Assembly: GCA_044228505.1 (NCBI GenBank)
Contig: JBGAUT010000002.1
Coordinates: 1 to 64,000 of the forward strand
DNA from: JAEUKA01 sp044228505
Lineage (GTDB): Bacteria; Myxococcota_A; Polyangia; Palsa-1104; JAEUJZ01
Length of the DNA stretch: 64,000 nucleotides
Direction of reading: 5' to 3'
Shown here: piece after piece, positions 43,914-51,968 of the stretch
How positions within the stretch are numbered: the stretch's first letter is position 1
Layout: every line of letters starts with the position of its first letter
Made by a program: the position numbers and the translations under genes
The notes under the pieces: generated by a model
Databases searched by the model: none
What the model was told of the DNA's origin: nothing
The model's input: only the letters and a program-made list of their open reading frames with translations

Positions 43914-44761
43914 TGACGCCGGCAGATCGCAGTCGTCCGATCGGGGTCTTTGATTCGGGCGTCGGTGGGCTTACCGTGGTCGCGGCGGTGCTATCGCGCT
44001 TGCCAAGTGAGAGAATCGTCTACCTTGGTGACACGGCGCGTGTGCCGTATGGAACCCGGAGTGCGCAGACTGTGCTCAAGTATTCGCGCAATGCCGCACG
44101 GTTTTTGCTTCGCCACGACGTCAAGCTGCTGCTGATTGCCTGCAATACCGCTTCGGCGGCGGCGCTGCCCGGACTTGGTGCGGAGCTGTCCGTTGGAGTG
44201 CTCGGGGCCGTCGAGCCTGGAGCCCAGGCGGCAGCGGCCGTGACGCGCAGCGGTGAGGTAGGCGTGCTCGGCACGCTGGCGACGATTCGATCGGGCGCTT
44301 ACGAGCGAGCGCTGTTGGCGTTGTCTCCGTCGCTCCGAATCCACGTCCAGCCCTGCCCGTTACTGGTGCCGCTTGTCGAGGAGGGCTGGACCGATCCCGC
44401 CGACCCGGTGAGTCAGCTCATCGTTCGTCGCTACTTAACCGAGCTGCGCGATCGGGCCCCGCTACTCGATACGCTGGTGCTGGGTTGTACCCATTATCCG
44501 CTGCTGCGACCGACGCTGGCACAGGTGGCTTCGGAGCTATGGGGTCATCGGGTGATGCTGGTCGACTCGGCCGAGGCGATGGCCGTCGCGACGGAAAAGC
44601 TGCTGGCCCGGCAGGATCTTCTCGCTCGCGAGACAGAAGGAACCAACTTGCATCCGACCGATCGCCTGCGCTGCTTCGTTACGGACGAGGCACGGGTGGC
44701 CGATGTCGCGGCTCGGTTTCTTGGTCGCTCGCTGCCGCAGGTCGAATTGGTCGATCTGTAG
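43913..44761 (+). CDS. murI: Glutamate racemase
   Basis: 282 residues. Interconverts L- and D-glutamate, supplying D-Glu for peptidoglycan, without a cofactor. The two catalytic cysteines are C77 in 'IACNTAS' and C192 in 'LGCTHYPLL'. Other family segments are 'IGVFDSGVGGLTVV' and 'YLGDTARVPYG'. Length is normal. It is translationally coupled to apaG. Confidence 0.96.
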   Translation: MTPADRSRPIGVFDSGVGGLTVVAAVLSRLPSERIVYLGDTARVPYGTRSAQTVLKYSRNAARFLLRHDVKLLLIACNTASAAALPGLGAELSVGVLGAVEPGAQAAAAVTRSGEVGVLGTLATIRSGAYERALLALSPSLRIHVQPCPLLVPLVEEGWTDPADPVSQLIVRRYLTELRDRAPLLDTLVLGCTHYPLLRPTLAQVASELWGHRVMLVDSAEAMAVATEKLLARQDLLARETEGTNLHPTDRLRCFVTDEARVADVAARFLGRSLPQVELVDL

Positions 44762-44800
44762 TTCGTGCGGCCCACGCGATGGTCGCTGATCGCGCTGTTG

Positions 44801-45010
44801 CTATAGCGCCTCTTGCGGCAGCGGTTCGTGCTCCCAGGTTTGGTTACAGGACAGGCATCGCCAGCGAACGTGGGGCTTTGCGGCCATGCCCACCGACGGA
44901 TAGACCGGTAGCCGCAGTCGCTGGGCGGGTTGCTCACGAGGAATCGGCTCTCTGACGATCTGCCCCTGACAGATTTCTCCGGAAAAGGCGGTGATGGCGA
45001 TGTGTCGCAT
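44801..45010 (-). CDS. Small protein with C-terminal CxxC, downstream of flavoreductase
   Basis: 69 residues starting 7 bp after the flavoreductase stop ('MRHIAITAFSGEICQGQ'). The C-terminal 'RWRCLSCNQTWEHEPL' looks like half of a zinc ribbon; only one further Cys is present. The same strand and tight spacing suggest co-expression with the reductase. I do not recognise the family. Confidence 0.5.
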   Translation of the reverse strand: MRHIAITAFSGEICQGQIVREPIPREQPAQRLRLPVYPSVGMAAKPHVRWRCLSCNQTWEHEPLPQEAL

Positions 45011-45017
45011 GGTCGCT

Positions 45018-45734
45018 TCAGTCGAAGAAGGCTTCGGTACGGATCTGCCGCTTGCGCTCGACACCGCGTGCGATGAGCGCTGCTTTGCATTCTTCAATCA
45101 TTTGGCCGTTGCCGCACAGATAGAAGGTCGGACGCGTTAGCGACGGTAACAGCTCCAGCACTGGCGGCACCACTCGTCCTCGTTCACGCCAGAATCCGCG
45201 AGGCTGCGACAGATAGATGTGCGCTGACAAGCGGGGATTTCTGGCTGTCAGCGAATGGAGTTCGTCCTGCCAAAACAGATCGTCCTCGTGGCGCAGTCCC
45301 CAGAACAGCTCGACGCGGCCCGTCTCGGGTCGAGCCAGGGTTTCGAGCAGCATCGGCCAAATCGGCGCGATGCCCGTCCCTGTCGCGATGTAGACGACGT
45401 CTCCGGCGTGCGACAGCTCGTTGACGAAAAATCCCATCGGCCCGGTGAAGCTGATTGGGTCGCCTGGGGTAAGTCCCGCAAAGAACTGCGAGCCGACCCC
45501 GTCTTCGAGGATTCGCAGCACCAGCCGAATTTCTCCTCGCTGTTCAGGAGAGGACGCGATCGAGTAGCTGCGTAGCGCCGCATTGCCTTCCGCATCTTCT
45601 CCGACACGCAATGACAGGAACTGGCCGGGACGGAAGGTCAGCTCCGGTTCATCATGGGAAAAGATGTACTCAACAGTCTGGTTCGCCAGCGGACGCGAGG
45701 ATCGCAATCGGGCGTGATGGATTCTGTTTTGCAC
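45018..45734 (-). CDS. Ferredoxin-NADP reductase-like flavoprotein
   Basis: About 238 residues from GTG 45734. A TTG at 45761 would extend it by nine residues but would overlap the divergent lipoprotein start. The FAD-binding barrel has 'FRPGQFLSL' and 'RSYSIASSP'. The NAD(P) domain has 'YIATGTGIAP', 'ELFWGLRHEDDLFW' and 'FYLCGNGQMI'. This is the usual FNR-family layout without a fused ferredoxin. It transfers electrons between NAD(P)H and an unknown carrier. A small CxxC protein follows on the same strand. Confidence 0.9.
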   Translation of the reverse strand: MQNRIHHARLRSSRPLANQTVEYIFSHDEPELTFRPGQFLSLRVGEDAEGNAALRSYSIASSPEQRGEIRLVLRILEDGVGSQFFAGLTPGDPISFTGPMGFFVNELSHAGDVVYIATGTGIAPIWPMLLETLARPETGRVELFWGLRHEDDLFWQDELHSLTARNPRLSAHIYLSQPRGFWRERGRVVPPVLELLPSLTRPTFYLCGNGQMIEECKAALIARGVERKRQIRTEAFFD

Positions 45735-45752
45735 GGGTGGTAACGTAGCCGC

Positions 45753-46526
45753 ATGTTGCAATCTCGTCGAGCCTTGGCTGCATGCGTCCTGATGATTGCC
45801 TGTCAGGGCGGCTGTGAAAAACGTGATCGGGCAGTTCCTCCGGCACCTCCGAGCCTGCCACCACTAGCTGCGGTGAAAGGGCCAGCACCAGCACCGACCC
45901 AGCCGATGCCAGCCATGCCAGCGGGTCATGAGTCGATGCTGCACGGCGTACAAGGTGCCCAGCCGGTACCGACCGCGTCGACCGCGACCGTGCTGGCGAG
46001 TGGCGTGATCAAGGTTTCGGATGCGGTCAAAGACAAGGTCAAGATGGGCGCGACCGTGTTCCTATCGGGGCGCGGTGTTCCGCAGGGAGGTCAGCCGGGC
46101 ATGGTGCTGCTCGCGAAGAAGCTGATGGTCAATCACAGCGAGATCGCGTTTGAGCTGACCACCGATGACCTGATGGGCATGGGCGGTCCTCCGACAGGTC
46201 CGGTGATGTTGGCGGTTCGAGTGGACCAAGATGAAGATGCCAGCACCAAGCAGGCAGGCGATGTCGAAGGACAGCTAGGTCCGGTGACACTGCCGGCTCG
46301 TTCGCTCGCGGTGGTTCTCGATACTGTGCGCAAAGAGGGTTCGGGACCGCCCGTTGATACAACCTTTGGCCATGGCGCGATGCCACCCGGTCACGGAGAA
46401 CTGCCACCTGGACACATGCCCGTTCCCGGTGCCTCCGGTGCGCTACCACCTGGACACAGCCCGGTTCCACCGGCCGCGAGAACGATGCCACCGGCCTCTG
46501 GCCAGAAGCCACCGGGGCATCCCTAG
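45753..46526 (+). CDS. Lipoprotein with CcmI-like C-terminal domain
   Basis: 257 residues. The signal peptide ends in 'LMIACQGGC', giving a lipobox-type Cys. A Pro-rich linker leads to a beta domain (about 75-195) that follows the pattern of the C-terminal domain of the cytochrome c maturation protein CcmI/CycH: 'GVIKVSDAVKDKV', 'GATVFLSGRG', 'LTTDDLMGM' and 'KQAGDVEGQLGPV'. A His/Pro/Gly-rich tail ('PPGHG', 'PPGHM', 'PPGHS') may bind metal. The TPR and membrane parts of CcmI are absent. A stand-alone periplasmic apocytochrome or peptide chaperone is a reasonable guess. Confidence 0.75.
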   Translation: MLQSRRALAACVLMIACQGGCEKRDRAVPPAPPSLPPLAAVKGPAPAPTQPMPAMPAGHESMLHGVQGAQPVPTASTATVLASGVIKVSDAVKDKVKMGATVFLSGRGVPQGGQPGMVLLAKKLMVNHSEIAFELTTDDLMGMGGPPTGPVMLAVRVDQDEDASTKQAGDVEGQLGPVTLPARSLAVVLDTVRKEGSGPPVDTTFGHGAMPPGHGELPPGHMPVPGASGALPPGHSPVPPAARTMPPASGQKPPGHP

Positions 46527-46663
46527 TCGCTTCCCTTGAGCCTGCGGCGGCCTAGCGTCGATACTGGCACGGTATCGTTGGCGGAGTTAGTGTAAGCGAC
46601 AAGCGGTGCATCATCGCTGCAAGTTGGCATCTTACGTTTGTGACAGCAAAGAAGAGGGAAACC

Positions 46664-47572
46664 ATGACGACCCTTTCATCGCTCCGGATGAGCATCGCAG
46701 TGGCTGGCCTGTTGTTATCGTCCGGTTGTGCGACGATGCCTCGGCCAGTTCCGATGGCGTCGCAGCCGCTGGCTTCGGTACAGGTGGCGGGGGTTTCGGT
46801 TCATGTCCCCCGGCTCGATCCAGGCGACTATCCGGGCGATGTGCTCGAGGTCATGACGCCGGTATTGGTGGTGATCGAAAATCGCTCCAATACCGAGATT
46901 TTGATAAATCCTGAAGGGTTTGTGCTCGTGGGAGCCGGCGGCATGCAGTACGCGCCGCTGCGGGCCGAGCAGCTTGCGTTAAAGGACACAGTGCCTACGA
47001 GCAGTTCGACTGCTGAGGGTCAAGTGCTGCTGGCCTGGCGTGGTGGGGGCGGTGTCCGAGTCGGTGGCGCACCGAGCTTTTCCGGCGTTCGCAGCGCGCC
47101 TGTCTATCGCGGACCGAGCGGTGGCGGCGTCCATGTTGGTGCTCCCGTGATGAGACCTTCAACGGGCTTTCACGGCAGCCCTGGCAGTTATGGTCGACCG
47201 GGCTACTACGGTGGACGCAGCTACTACGGTCGCTCGGGTTACTACAGTCGACCCGGCTACTACTCGCGTCAGTGGTGGGGATGGAACTATCCGTGGCTGT
47301 GGGGTGCTGGCTGGGGCATGAACTGGTATGGCAGCCCGTGGTGGTGGCAAAACCAGGGTGACACGGGATGGACCCGGTCAGATGCTGCGCAGATGGCGCT
47401 TCCGGCGGGACGGCTGCCGCCAGGTGGGCGGACGGGTGGCTTTCTGTACTTCCCGAAGCTAGCGGGGTCCGAGGGAACCTCACTGATCCTGGCGTGGCAG
47501 ATGCGTGACAGCAGCGGTCAACAAGTTCTCGGGGATGTACAGATACCGCTCGAGCTGTCGGAGCAGCAGTAG
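46664..47572 (+). CDS. Lipoprotein with Gly/Tyr/Trp-rich repeat region
   Basis: 302 residues from ATG 46664, preceded by AGAGGGAA. The lipobox is 'LLLSSGC'. An N-terminal beta domain (about 25-125) contains 'VMTPVLVVIENRSNTEI'. A low-complexity central stretch of Gly, Tyr, Arg, Ser and Trp follows ('YGRPGYYGGRSYYGRSG', 'WGWNYPWLWGAGWG'). A beta-rich end closes the protein ('FLYFPKLAGSEG'). Such regions suggest an adhesive or matrix-associated surface protein. The next lipoprotein frame begins 2 bp after its stop. Confidence 0.78.
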   Translation: MTTLSSLRMSIAVAGLLLSSGCATMPRPVPMASQPLASVQVAGVSVHVPRLDPGDYPGDVLEVMTPVLVVIENRSNTEILINPEGFVLVGAGGMQYAPLRAEQLALKDTVPTSSSTAEGQVLLAWRGGGGVRVGGAPSFSGVRSAPVYRGPSGGGVHVGAPVMRPSTGFHGSPGSYGRPGYYGGRSYYGRSGYYSRPGYYSRQWWGWNYPWLWGAGWGMNWYGSPWWWQNQGDTGWTRSDAAQMALPAGRLPPGGRTGGFLYFPKLAGSEGTSLILAWQMRDSSGQQVLGDVQIPLELSEQQ

Positions 47573-47574
47573 TC

Positions 47575-48156
47575 ATGCGGTCTGCGTGGGCAGTGATCGG
47601 CTCGCTGCTCGTGACGCTGTCTATCGGCTGTCAACCGGCGGCACGGAACCCGGCGGCGCTGTGGATCGACTACTTGCAGAGCGAGCTAAACCTTGTTCTC
47701 GTGGACCATGAACCGCCGCCGTTTTGAGCACCCGGTGTGAGGGCCGGTGGCTCTCCTTCATCGCTGGAAGCGGCGTATGTGCTTCGGGACAAAGTACCGG
47801 CGGGAACGTGGGACATCATTGGCGATGGCTTGCTGCTCGGCAATGGCGTAACCAAAATGCGGGTTCGTTTTGAAGTGCGGACCCGTGCGGCGGGGGCGGT
47901 CGATGACAGCGCGGACCAAGTGCTGGTTGGTGTCGAAAACGTCTTTGTCCGTGATGCTACAAACCCGTTGTATGCGGTCCCATTTCAAACGCAGGCACAA
48001 GGCGTGGCGAGTGATTCCCAGGCAGGAGACAAACTGGTGCTGCGGATGACTGCACTTACCAATGACAGCGATCCGGGTGGAATGTATATCCCCAACGCCG
48101 ACGGCATGTATCGACTCGGGAGAATCCCCCGAATCCAGCTTCCGCCATCTCCGTAG
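47575..48156 (+). pseudogene. Lipoprotein gene split by an in-frame TGA
   Basis: From ATG 47575 the frame gives a lipoprotein signal peptide ('VTLSIGC') and runs to a TGA at 47725-47727 after 50 residues. The same frame then continues without any other stop to 48156, encoding a beta-sandwich-like domain ('LEAAYVLRDKVPAGTWDIIGDG') with no signal peptide. Its only nearby start is a GTG at 47737 with no ribosome site. Together the parts make one sensible 193-codon lipoprotein. I read this as a nonsense mutation or sequencing error. Recoding of TGA is less likely. The downstream half could be annotated alone as 47737-48156. Confidence 0.6.
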
Positions 48157-48194
48157 ACCACCGGTTTGAATCGGGTGATCCAGCCGAGCGTTCG

Positions 48195-48596
48195 CTACAC
48201 CTCGTCGAGCTGACCCTCACCGTCGGTGCGACTCGACTCGGGCGAGCTTGGATCGCACTCAGAAACCACCCAGTCGAGATAGGCTTGGTTTACAGATTCG
48301 ACCGACAGTCGAACGATCTCGGGGACGTCGTAGGGATGTAGATCGGTGAGCCGCTGCACCAGTTCCGGATATCGGACGGCCGAGGTCTTGATCATGCAGA
48401 CGACCTCGCGGTTTGACACGATCTCGCCCTGCCAGTGATAGATCGACGACACCTCGCGGACTTGATTGACACAGGCGCACAGCCGTTCGTGGAGCAGGGT
48501 GTTGGCGACTTCGCCCCACTCGTTCCCGCTCGGAAACGTGCACAGAAGGATGACCAGCTCGGAACCATTGGCAACCGGGAGATCTGCGGATGACAT
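48195..48596 (-). CDS. cutA: Divalent-cation tolerance protein CutA
   Basis: 133 residues. Full-length match to the small trimeric CutA family: 'ELVILLCTFPSGNE', 'LLHERLCACVNQV', 'SIYHWQGEIV', 'CMIKTSAVRYPEL', 'LHPYDVPEIVRL' and 'NQAYLDWV'. A short acidic C-terminal tail is extra. CutA binds copper in some bacteria, but its role in vivo is not settled. It is monocistronic and convergent with the split lipoprotein gene. Confidence 0.95.
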   Translation of the reverse strand: MSSADLPVANGSELVILLCTFPSGNEWGEVANTLLHERLCACVNQVREVSSIYHWQGEIVSNREVVCMIKTSAVRYPELVQRLTDLHPYDVPEIVRLSVESVNQAYLDWVVSECDPSSPESSRTDGEGQLDEV

Positions 48597-48730
48597 TCTC
48601 CCATTATAAGAGCACAGTTCTTGTCGACGAAAGAAGACTGTGACCGGTTCATGCCAAGCCCTGTCTGAGGCGACGGGAACTTTTGCGCCCTATCAAATTG
48701 CGCAAACTATCTCGGCACAAAGCAAAAATT

Positions 48731-48747
48731 GGTATACTCACGAACAA
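48731..48747 (+). promoter_or_regulatory. Possible leaderless promoter of the Thg1-like gene
   Basis: A TATACT hexamer at 48733-48738 lies 8 bp before the ATG at 48747, where transcription would start at about the first codon. No ribosome site is present, and no good -35 box is seen at normal spacing. Confidence 0.35.
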
Positions 48748-49442
48748 TGACAACCTCTGTGGTCCCAGAGCAGGTGGCCCCGTATGAGGTCTTTGCCGAC
48801 TGTCCACTGATTAGCGGCACGCCGCTGGTGGCGCATCTCTTGGGGCGGAGATTCGAACAGCGGCTCAATGAACGAACCGATCAAGTCTTCGACAGTGAGG
48901 TCCAGAAGGCACTGCTAAAGACGCTGTCGCATTTGTGCGCAGTGCTGGGTTGTAGCTTTGGATATGCCGATCGCACCGATCTGCTGCTGTTTGCGATCTC
49001 GCAAGGCAGTGACGCACGGCGACTGCTGGCCCGGATTGCTGGTGAGGCGTCGGCCAAGCTGTCACTGATGGTCAATGAGGTCTTCACGTTCGATGTCCGG
49101 CTGTTCGAGGTTCCCAACGTCGAATTGGCGCGGACGTACTTTCAGTGGCGACGGCAACGGGCTGAATCCGCAGCGATCGAGCGCTACCTGACGCATGTGC
49201 TGGAACAGGCCAAGACCGCGCCAGCGACCATTTCGGCCATCCTTGGTGGAACGGGTCCGGAGCAGCGGATCGCGATTCTTCGTCAGCATGGCGTCGAGTA
49301 CATGGCGCTCCCGGCGTGGCAGCGACACGGTTCGGCGGTCTACATGTCTCAAGAGGACGGTAAGCAGCCTCAGCTCGTGATTGATCTCCGTCTGCCCGAT
49401 GCGGCCAGCTATCCTGACTACCTCGCTCGCCACTTGGTCTGA
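48747..49442 (+). CDS. Thg1-like (tRNA 3'-5' polymerase family) protein with altered active site
   Basis: 231 residues from ATG 48747. Strand and helix order match tRNA(His) guanylyltransferase-like proteins: 'PYEVFADCPLISGTPLVAHL' opens the fold and 'TFDVRLFEVPNVELARTYFQWRR' is the family's characteristic segment. Thg1 enzymes add nucleotides 5'-ward using two metal-binding carboxylates. Here the first, in the usual DGR motif, is Leu32 ('LLGRR'). In the second (SDE) only the Asp appears kept ('ADRTD', D75), with Glu replaced by Arg. Polymerase activity is therefore doubtful, and it may have a different role. Confidence 0.75.
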   Translation: MTTSVVPEQVAPYEVFADCPLISGTPLVAHLLGRRFEQRLNERTDQVFDSEVQKALLKTLSHLCAVLGCSFGYADRTDLLLFAISQGSDARRLLARIAGEASAKLSLMVNEVFTFDVRLFEVPNVELARTYFQWRRQRAESAAIERYLTHVLEQAKTAPATISAILGGTGPEQRIAILRQHGVEYMALPAWQRHGSAVYMSQEDGKQPQLVIDLRLPDAASYPDYLARHLV

Positions 49443-49505
49443 TCGCAACTCTTCCTCGACGAAAAATTTTGCCTGTCAGGCCGGGAGTCGTGGATACTGC
49501 CGCGC

Positions 49506-50570
49506 ATGCGCTCCCTCGCATCGTGGCGACGAATTCTGGTAGTACTTGGCACGGCTTTCGTCACGCTCGCCAGCAGTAGTCCTTCTTTCGCGTCGAGCAG
49601 ATCCCATCGAAAGTCCTCTGCGACGGCACAGGTGAAGTCCGGAAAGCACCTGGTCCGGAAAAAACCGACGCGCAGGCGGGTTCGCGAACGGGCGGTGCCG
49701 GTCTATACGCGTGGCGGTCTGCCCAACATTCAAGCGCGGGCCGCCGTGGTGCTGGATCTCAACACCGGGACGCCCTTGTTTCAGAAGAATCCCGACGAAG
49801 TGCGACCGATCGCTTCGATCTCGAAGCTGATGGCGATGCTGGTGGCGCTCGAACATAAGCTGGACCTCGACGGCGAGACCGTGATCACGCAAGAGGACGC
49901 TAGGCGGACGACTCGCGGTGCCAAGTCACGGCTGATGGTCGGAATGAAGCTGAAGAATCGCGACCTGCTCCATGCGGCGCTGATGGCGTCTGACAATCGC
50001 GCTGTGTTGGCGCTTGGTCGGGCGGCGGGGTTATCACCCGCAGAACATGCGGCGCAGATGACTGCCAAGGCGCGGAGCCTGGGACTGCGCAAGACCGAGT
50101 TTCATGATCCGACGGGCCTTGATTACGGCAACGTGTCCTCACCGAGAGAGACTGTGACGATGCTGCTGGCGGCGCTGAAGCATCCGTTGATCGCCAAAGC
50201 GTGCAAGACTCGATCGTATGTCGCGCAGGTACTTGGGCCGAAGAAACGTACCATCGACTACAGCAACACCGATGTACTGCTGGCGTCACGTCACGAGGTG
50301 CTAGGCGGCAAGACCGGCTACAACGATCGGGCGGGCTATTGCTTGGTGGTGGCGGCCCGGCTCGCGGAAGGGTCTGGGAAAGGTCGGGAGGTGGCGATGG
50401 CCTTCCTTGGGGAGGAAGGCAAGATGAGCCGCTTTGCGGACTTCGGCCGTGCGGCGCAGTGGCTCATTGAAAAACACCCCGCCGAGACGACGAAGGCGTC
50501 CGTGGTGACTCCGGCGATGCTGCCGGTGGAAACCAAGACGGCCAAGCTGGCGGATAGCCACCGAGGCTAG
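49506..50570 (+). CDS. D-alanyl-D-alanine carboxypeptidase/endopeptidase (S11, PBP7-like)
   Basis: 354 residues with a signal peptide (about 1-30) and a basic linker ('RKKPTRRRVRER'). The three penicillin-binding motifs are present: SxxK at S104-K107 ('ASISKL'), SDN at 162-164 and KTG at 269-271 ('GGKTGY'). This S11 family cuts D-Ala cross-links or terminal D-Ala in peptidoglycan. The short length and missing C-terminal beta domain point to the PbpG/PBP7 branch. It lies 3 bp upstream of the M28 peptidase gene, probably in the same operon. Confidence 0.93.
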   Translation: MRSLASWRRILVVLGTAFVTLASSSPSFASSRSHRKSSATAQVKSGKHLVRKKPTRRRVRERAVPVYTRGGLPNIQARAAVVLDLNTGTPLFQKNPDEVRPIASISKLMAMLVALEHKLDLDGETVITQEDARRTTRGAKSRLMVGMKLKNRDLLHAALMASDNRAVLALGRAAGLSPAEHAAQMTAKARSLGLRKTEFHDPTGLDYGNVSSPRETVTMLLAALKHPLIAKACKTRSYVAQVLGPKKRTIDYSNTDVLLASRHEVLGGKTGYNDRAGYCLVVAARLAEGSGKGREVAMAFLGEEGKMSRFADFGRAAQWLIEKHPAETTKASVVTPAMLPVETKTAKLADSHRG

Positions 50571-50573
50571 CGA

Positions 50574-51968
50574 ATGCTGGCACATCGTGGTGTTCGTTGC
50601 GTCGGTTCGGCTGCGCTGCTGGCGCTGGGAATTTCTCATGCCGCGTTTGCCGATGAAGCGTCGTCCGTTCCGCGGATGCCGGTGGTTTCGGTACGAGCCG
50701 AAGCGGACTCGTCGCTGCGGCTGCGTTCTACTGTCGACAAGCTACAGGCCAGCCTGACGAGCGATAAGCGGATCTATGCGCGTTTGGAAAAGCTCTGTGA
50801 TTCGTTTGGTCCACGGCTGTCCGGCAGTGACAACCTCGAACGAGCGATTGACTGGATCTTGGCCGAGTTACAGCGCGATGGGCTGACCACGGCGCGAGGC
50901 GAGCCGGTGATGGTGCCGCGCTGGGTGCGAGGTCAGGAGGAACTTACGCTCAGCGTTCCTTCCGTGCAGCGGCTGTCTGTGCTGGGGCTCGGCGGGAGTG
51001 TCTCGACGCCGCCGGAGGGAATTGGCGCGGAGGTGCTCGTGGTGCAGAGCTTCGAAGAGCTCAAGCCGGGCACGGCGCGCAACAAGATCGTCCTGTTTGC
51101 GCCGCCGTTTGTGTCCTACGAATCGGCGGTTCCGTTTCGGTTGTTTGGCGCGGTGAAAGCTGCCGAGGCAGGAGCCAAAGCCGCACTTTTGCGCTCACTG
51201 ACCCCACAGTCCCTCGGCACGCCGCATACCGGAGTGATGACCTACAAGGAGGGTGTAGCGCGCATTCCGTTTGCGGCCGTAAGCCCGGAGGATGCCGACC
51301 AGATGCTGCGGCAGCAGCGTGCGCGACAACGGATAGAAGCGAAACTTGTGTTGCGCAACCAAGAGCTACCACCGTCTCCCTCGCGCAACATCGTGGTCGA
51401 GGTTCTAGGACGGGAACGTCCCGACGAGGTGGTGGTGTTCGGCTGTCACATCGACTCGTGGGACGTAGGGCAGGGCGCGCATGATGACGGAGGGAACTGC
51501 GTGGCGGCCTGGCATGCGCTCTTGGCGCTGCGAGAACACAAGCCGCGTCGAACGGTGCGGCTGGTGATGTGGGTCAACGAAGAAAACGGCGGCGCTGGAG
51601 CGAAGGCCTATGCGGCGGCGCATGGGAACGACAAGCATGTGCTGGCGATCGAGGCCGATAGCGGGGTGTTTCGACCGACGGGCTGGCTATTTTCTGGCAG
51701 CGAGGCAGCACTCGCGAAGGTCCACAAGGTGGCCGGGCTGCTGGCTCCCATGCAGGCTTCGATGGTCGGAATGCCCGGCGGTGGGGCCGATTTAAGGCCG
51801 CTGTTTGAACGAGGCGTGCCTGTGGTTGGGCTTCAGGTTGCGGGCGAGCGCTACTTTGTGTATCACCACTCGGCGGCAGACACCGTCGACAAGGTCGACC
51901 CCATCGCGCTCGGACAAGTGGCGGCGGCGCTGGCGGTCTTTGTCTACGGTGCGTCAGAGCTTTGGTAG
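50574..51968 (+). CDS. M28-family zinc aminopeptidase (carboxypeptidase Q-like)
   Basis: 464 residues with a signal peptide and GAGG before the start. A protease-associated-like insert (about 140-250) precedes the catalytic domain. Two-zinc ligands of M28 can be read in order: His in 'GCHIDSWD', Asp in 'GAHDDGGN', the Glu pair in 'WVNEENGG', Asp in 'AIEADSG' and His in 'YHHSAADT'. It is a secreted exopeptidase that trims peptides. It follows the D-Ala peptidase gene by 3 bp and overlaps the convergent DUF3108 gene by 15 bp. Confidence 0.93.
   Translation: MLAHRGVRCVGSAALLALGISHAAFADEASSVPRMPVVSVRAEADSSLRLRSTVDKLQASLTSDKRIYARLEKLCDSFGPRLSGSDNLERAIDWILAELQRDGLTTARGEPVMVPRWVRGQEELTLSVPSVQRLSVLGLGGSVSTPPEGIGAEVLVVQSFEELKPGTARNKIVLFAPPFVSYESAVPFRLFGAVKAAEAGAKAALLRSLTPQSLGTPHTGVMTYKEGVARIPFAAVSPEDADQMLRQQRARQRIEAKLVLRNQELPPSPSRNIVVEVLGRERPDEVVVFGCHIDSWDVGQGAHDDGGNCVAAWHALLALREHKPRRTVRLVMWVNEENGGAGAKAYAAAHGNDKHVLAIEADSGVFRPTGWLFSGSEAALAKVHKVAGLLAPMQASMVGMPGGGADLRPLFERGVPVVGLQVAGERYFVYHHSAADTVDKVDPIALGQVAAALAVFVYGASELW

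Noticed and set aside
46559..46577. Perfect inverted repeat CGATAC/GTATCG in the gap before the Gly/Tyr-rich lipoprotein
   Set aside because: Short stem with no T-run and no second copy, so it is too weak to call as terminator or operator.
47728..47755. Possible SECIS hairpin after the TGA at 47725
   Set aside because: The stem is only about six pairs with a bulge, it starts too close to the TGA, and no selenocysteine machinery is in the window.
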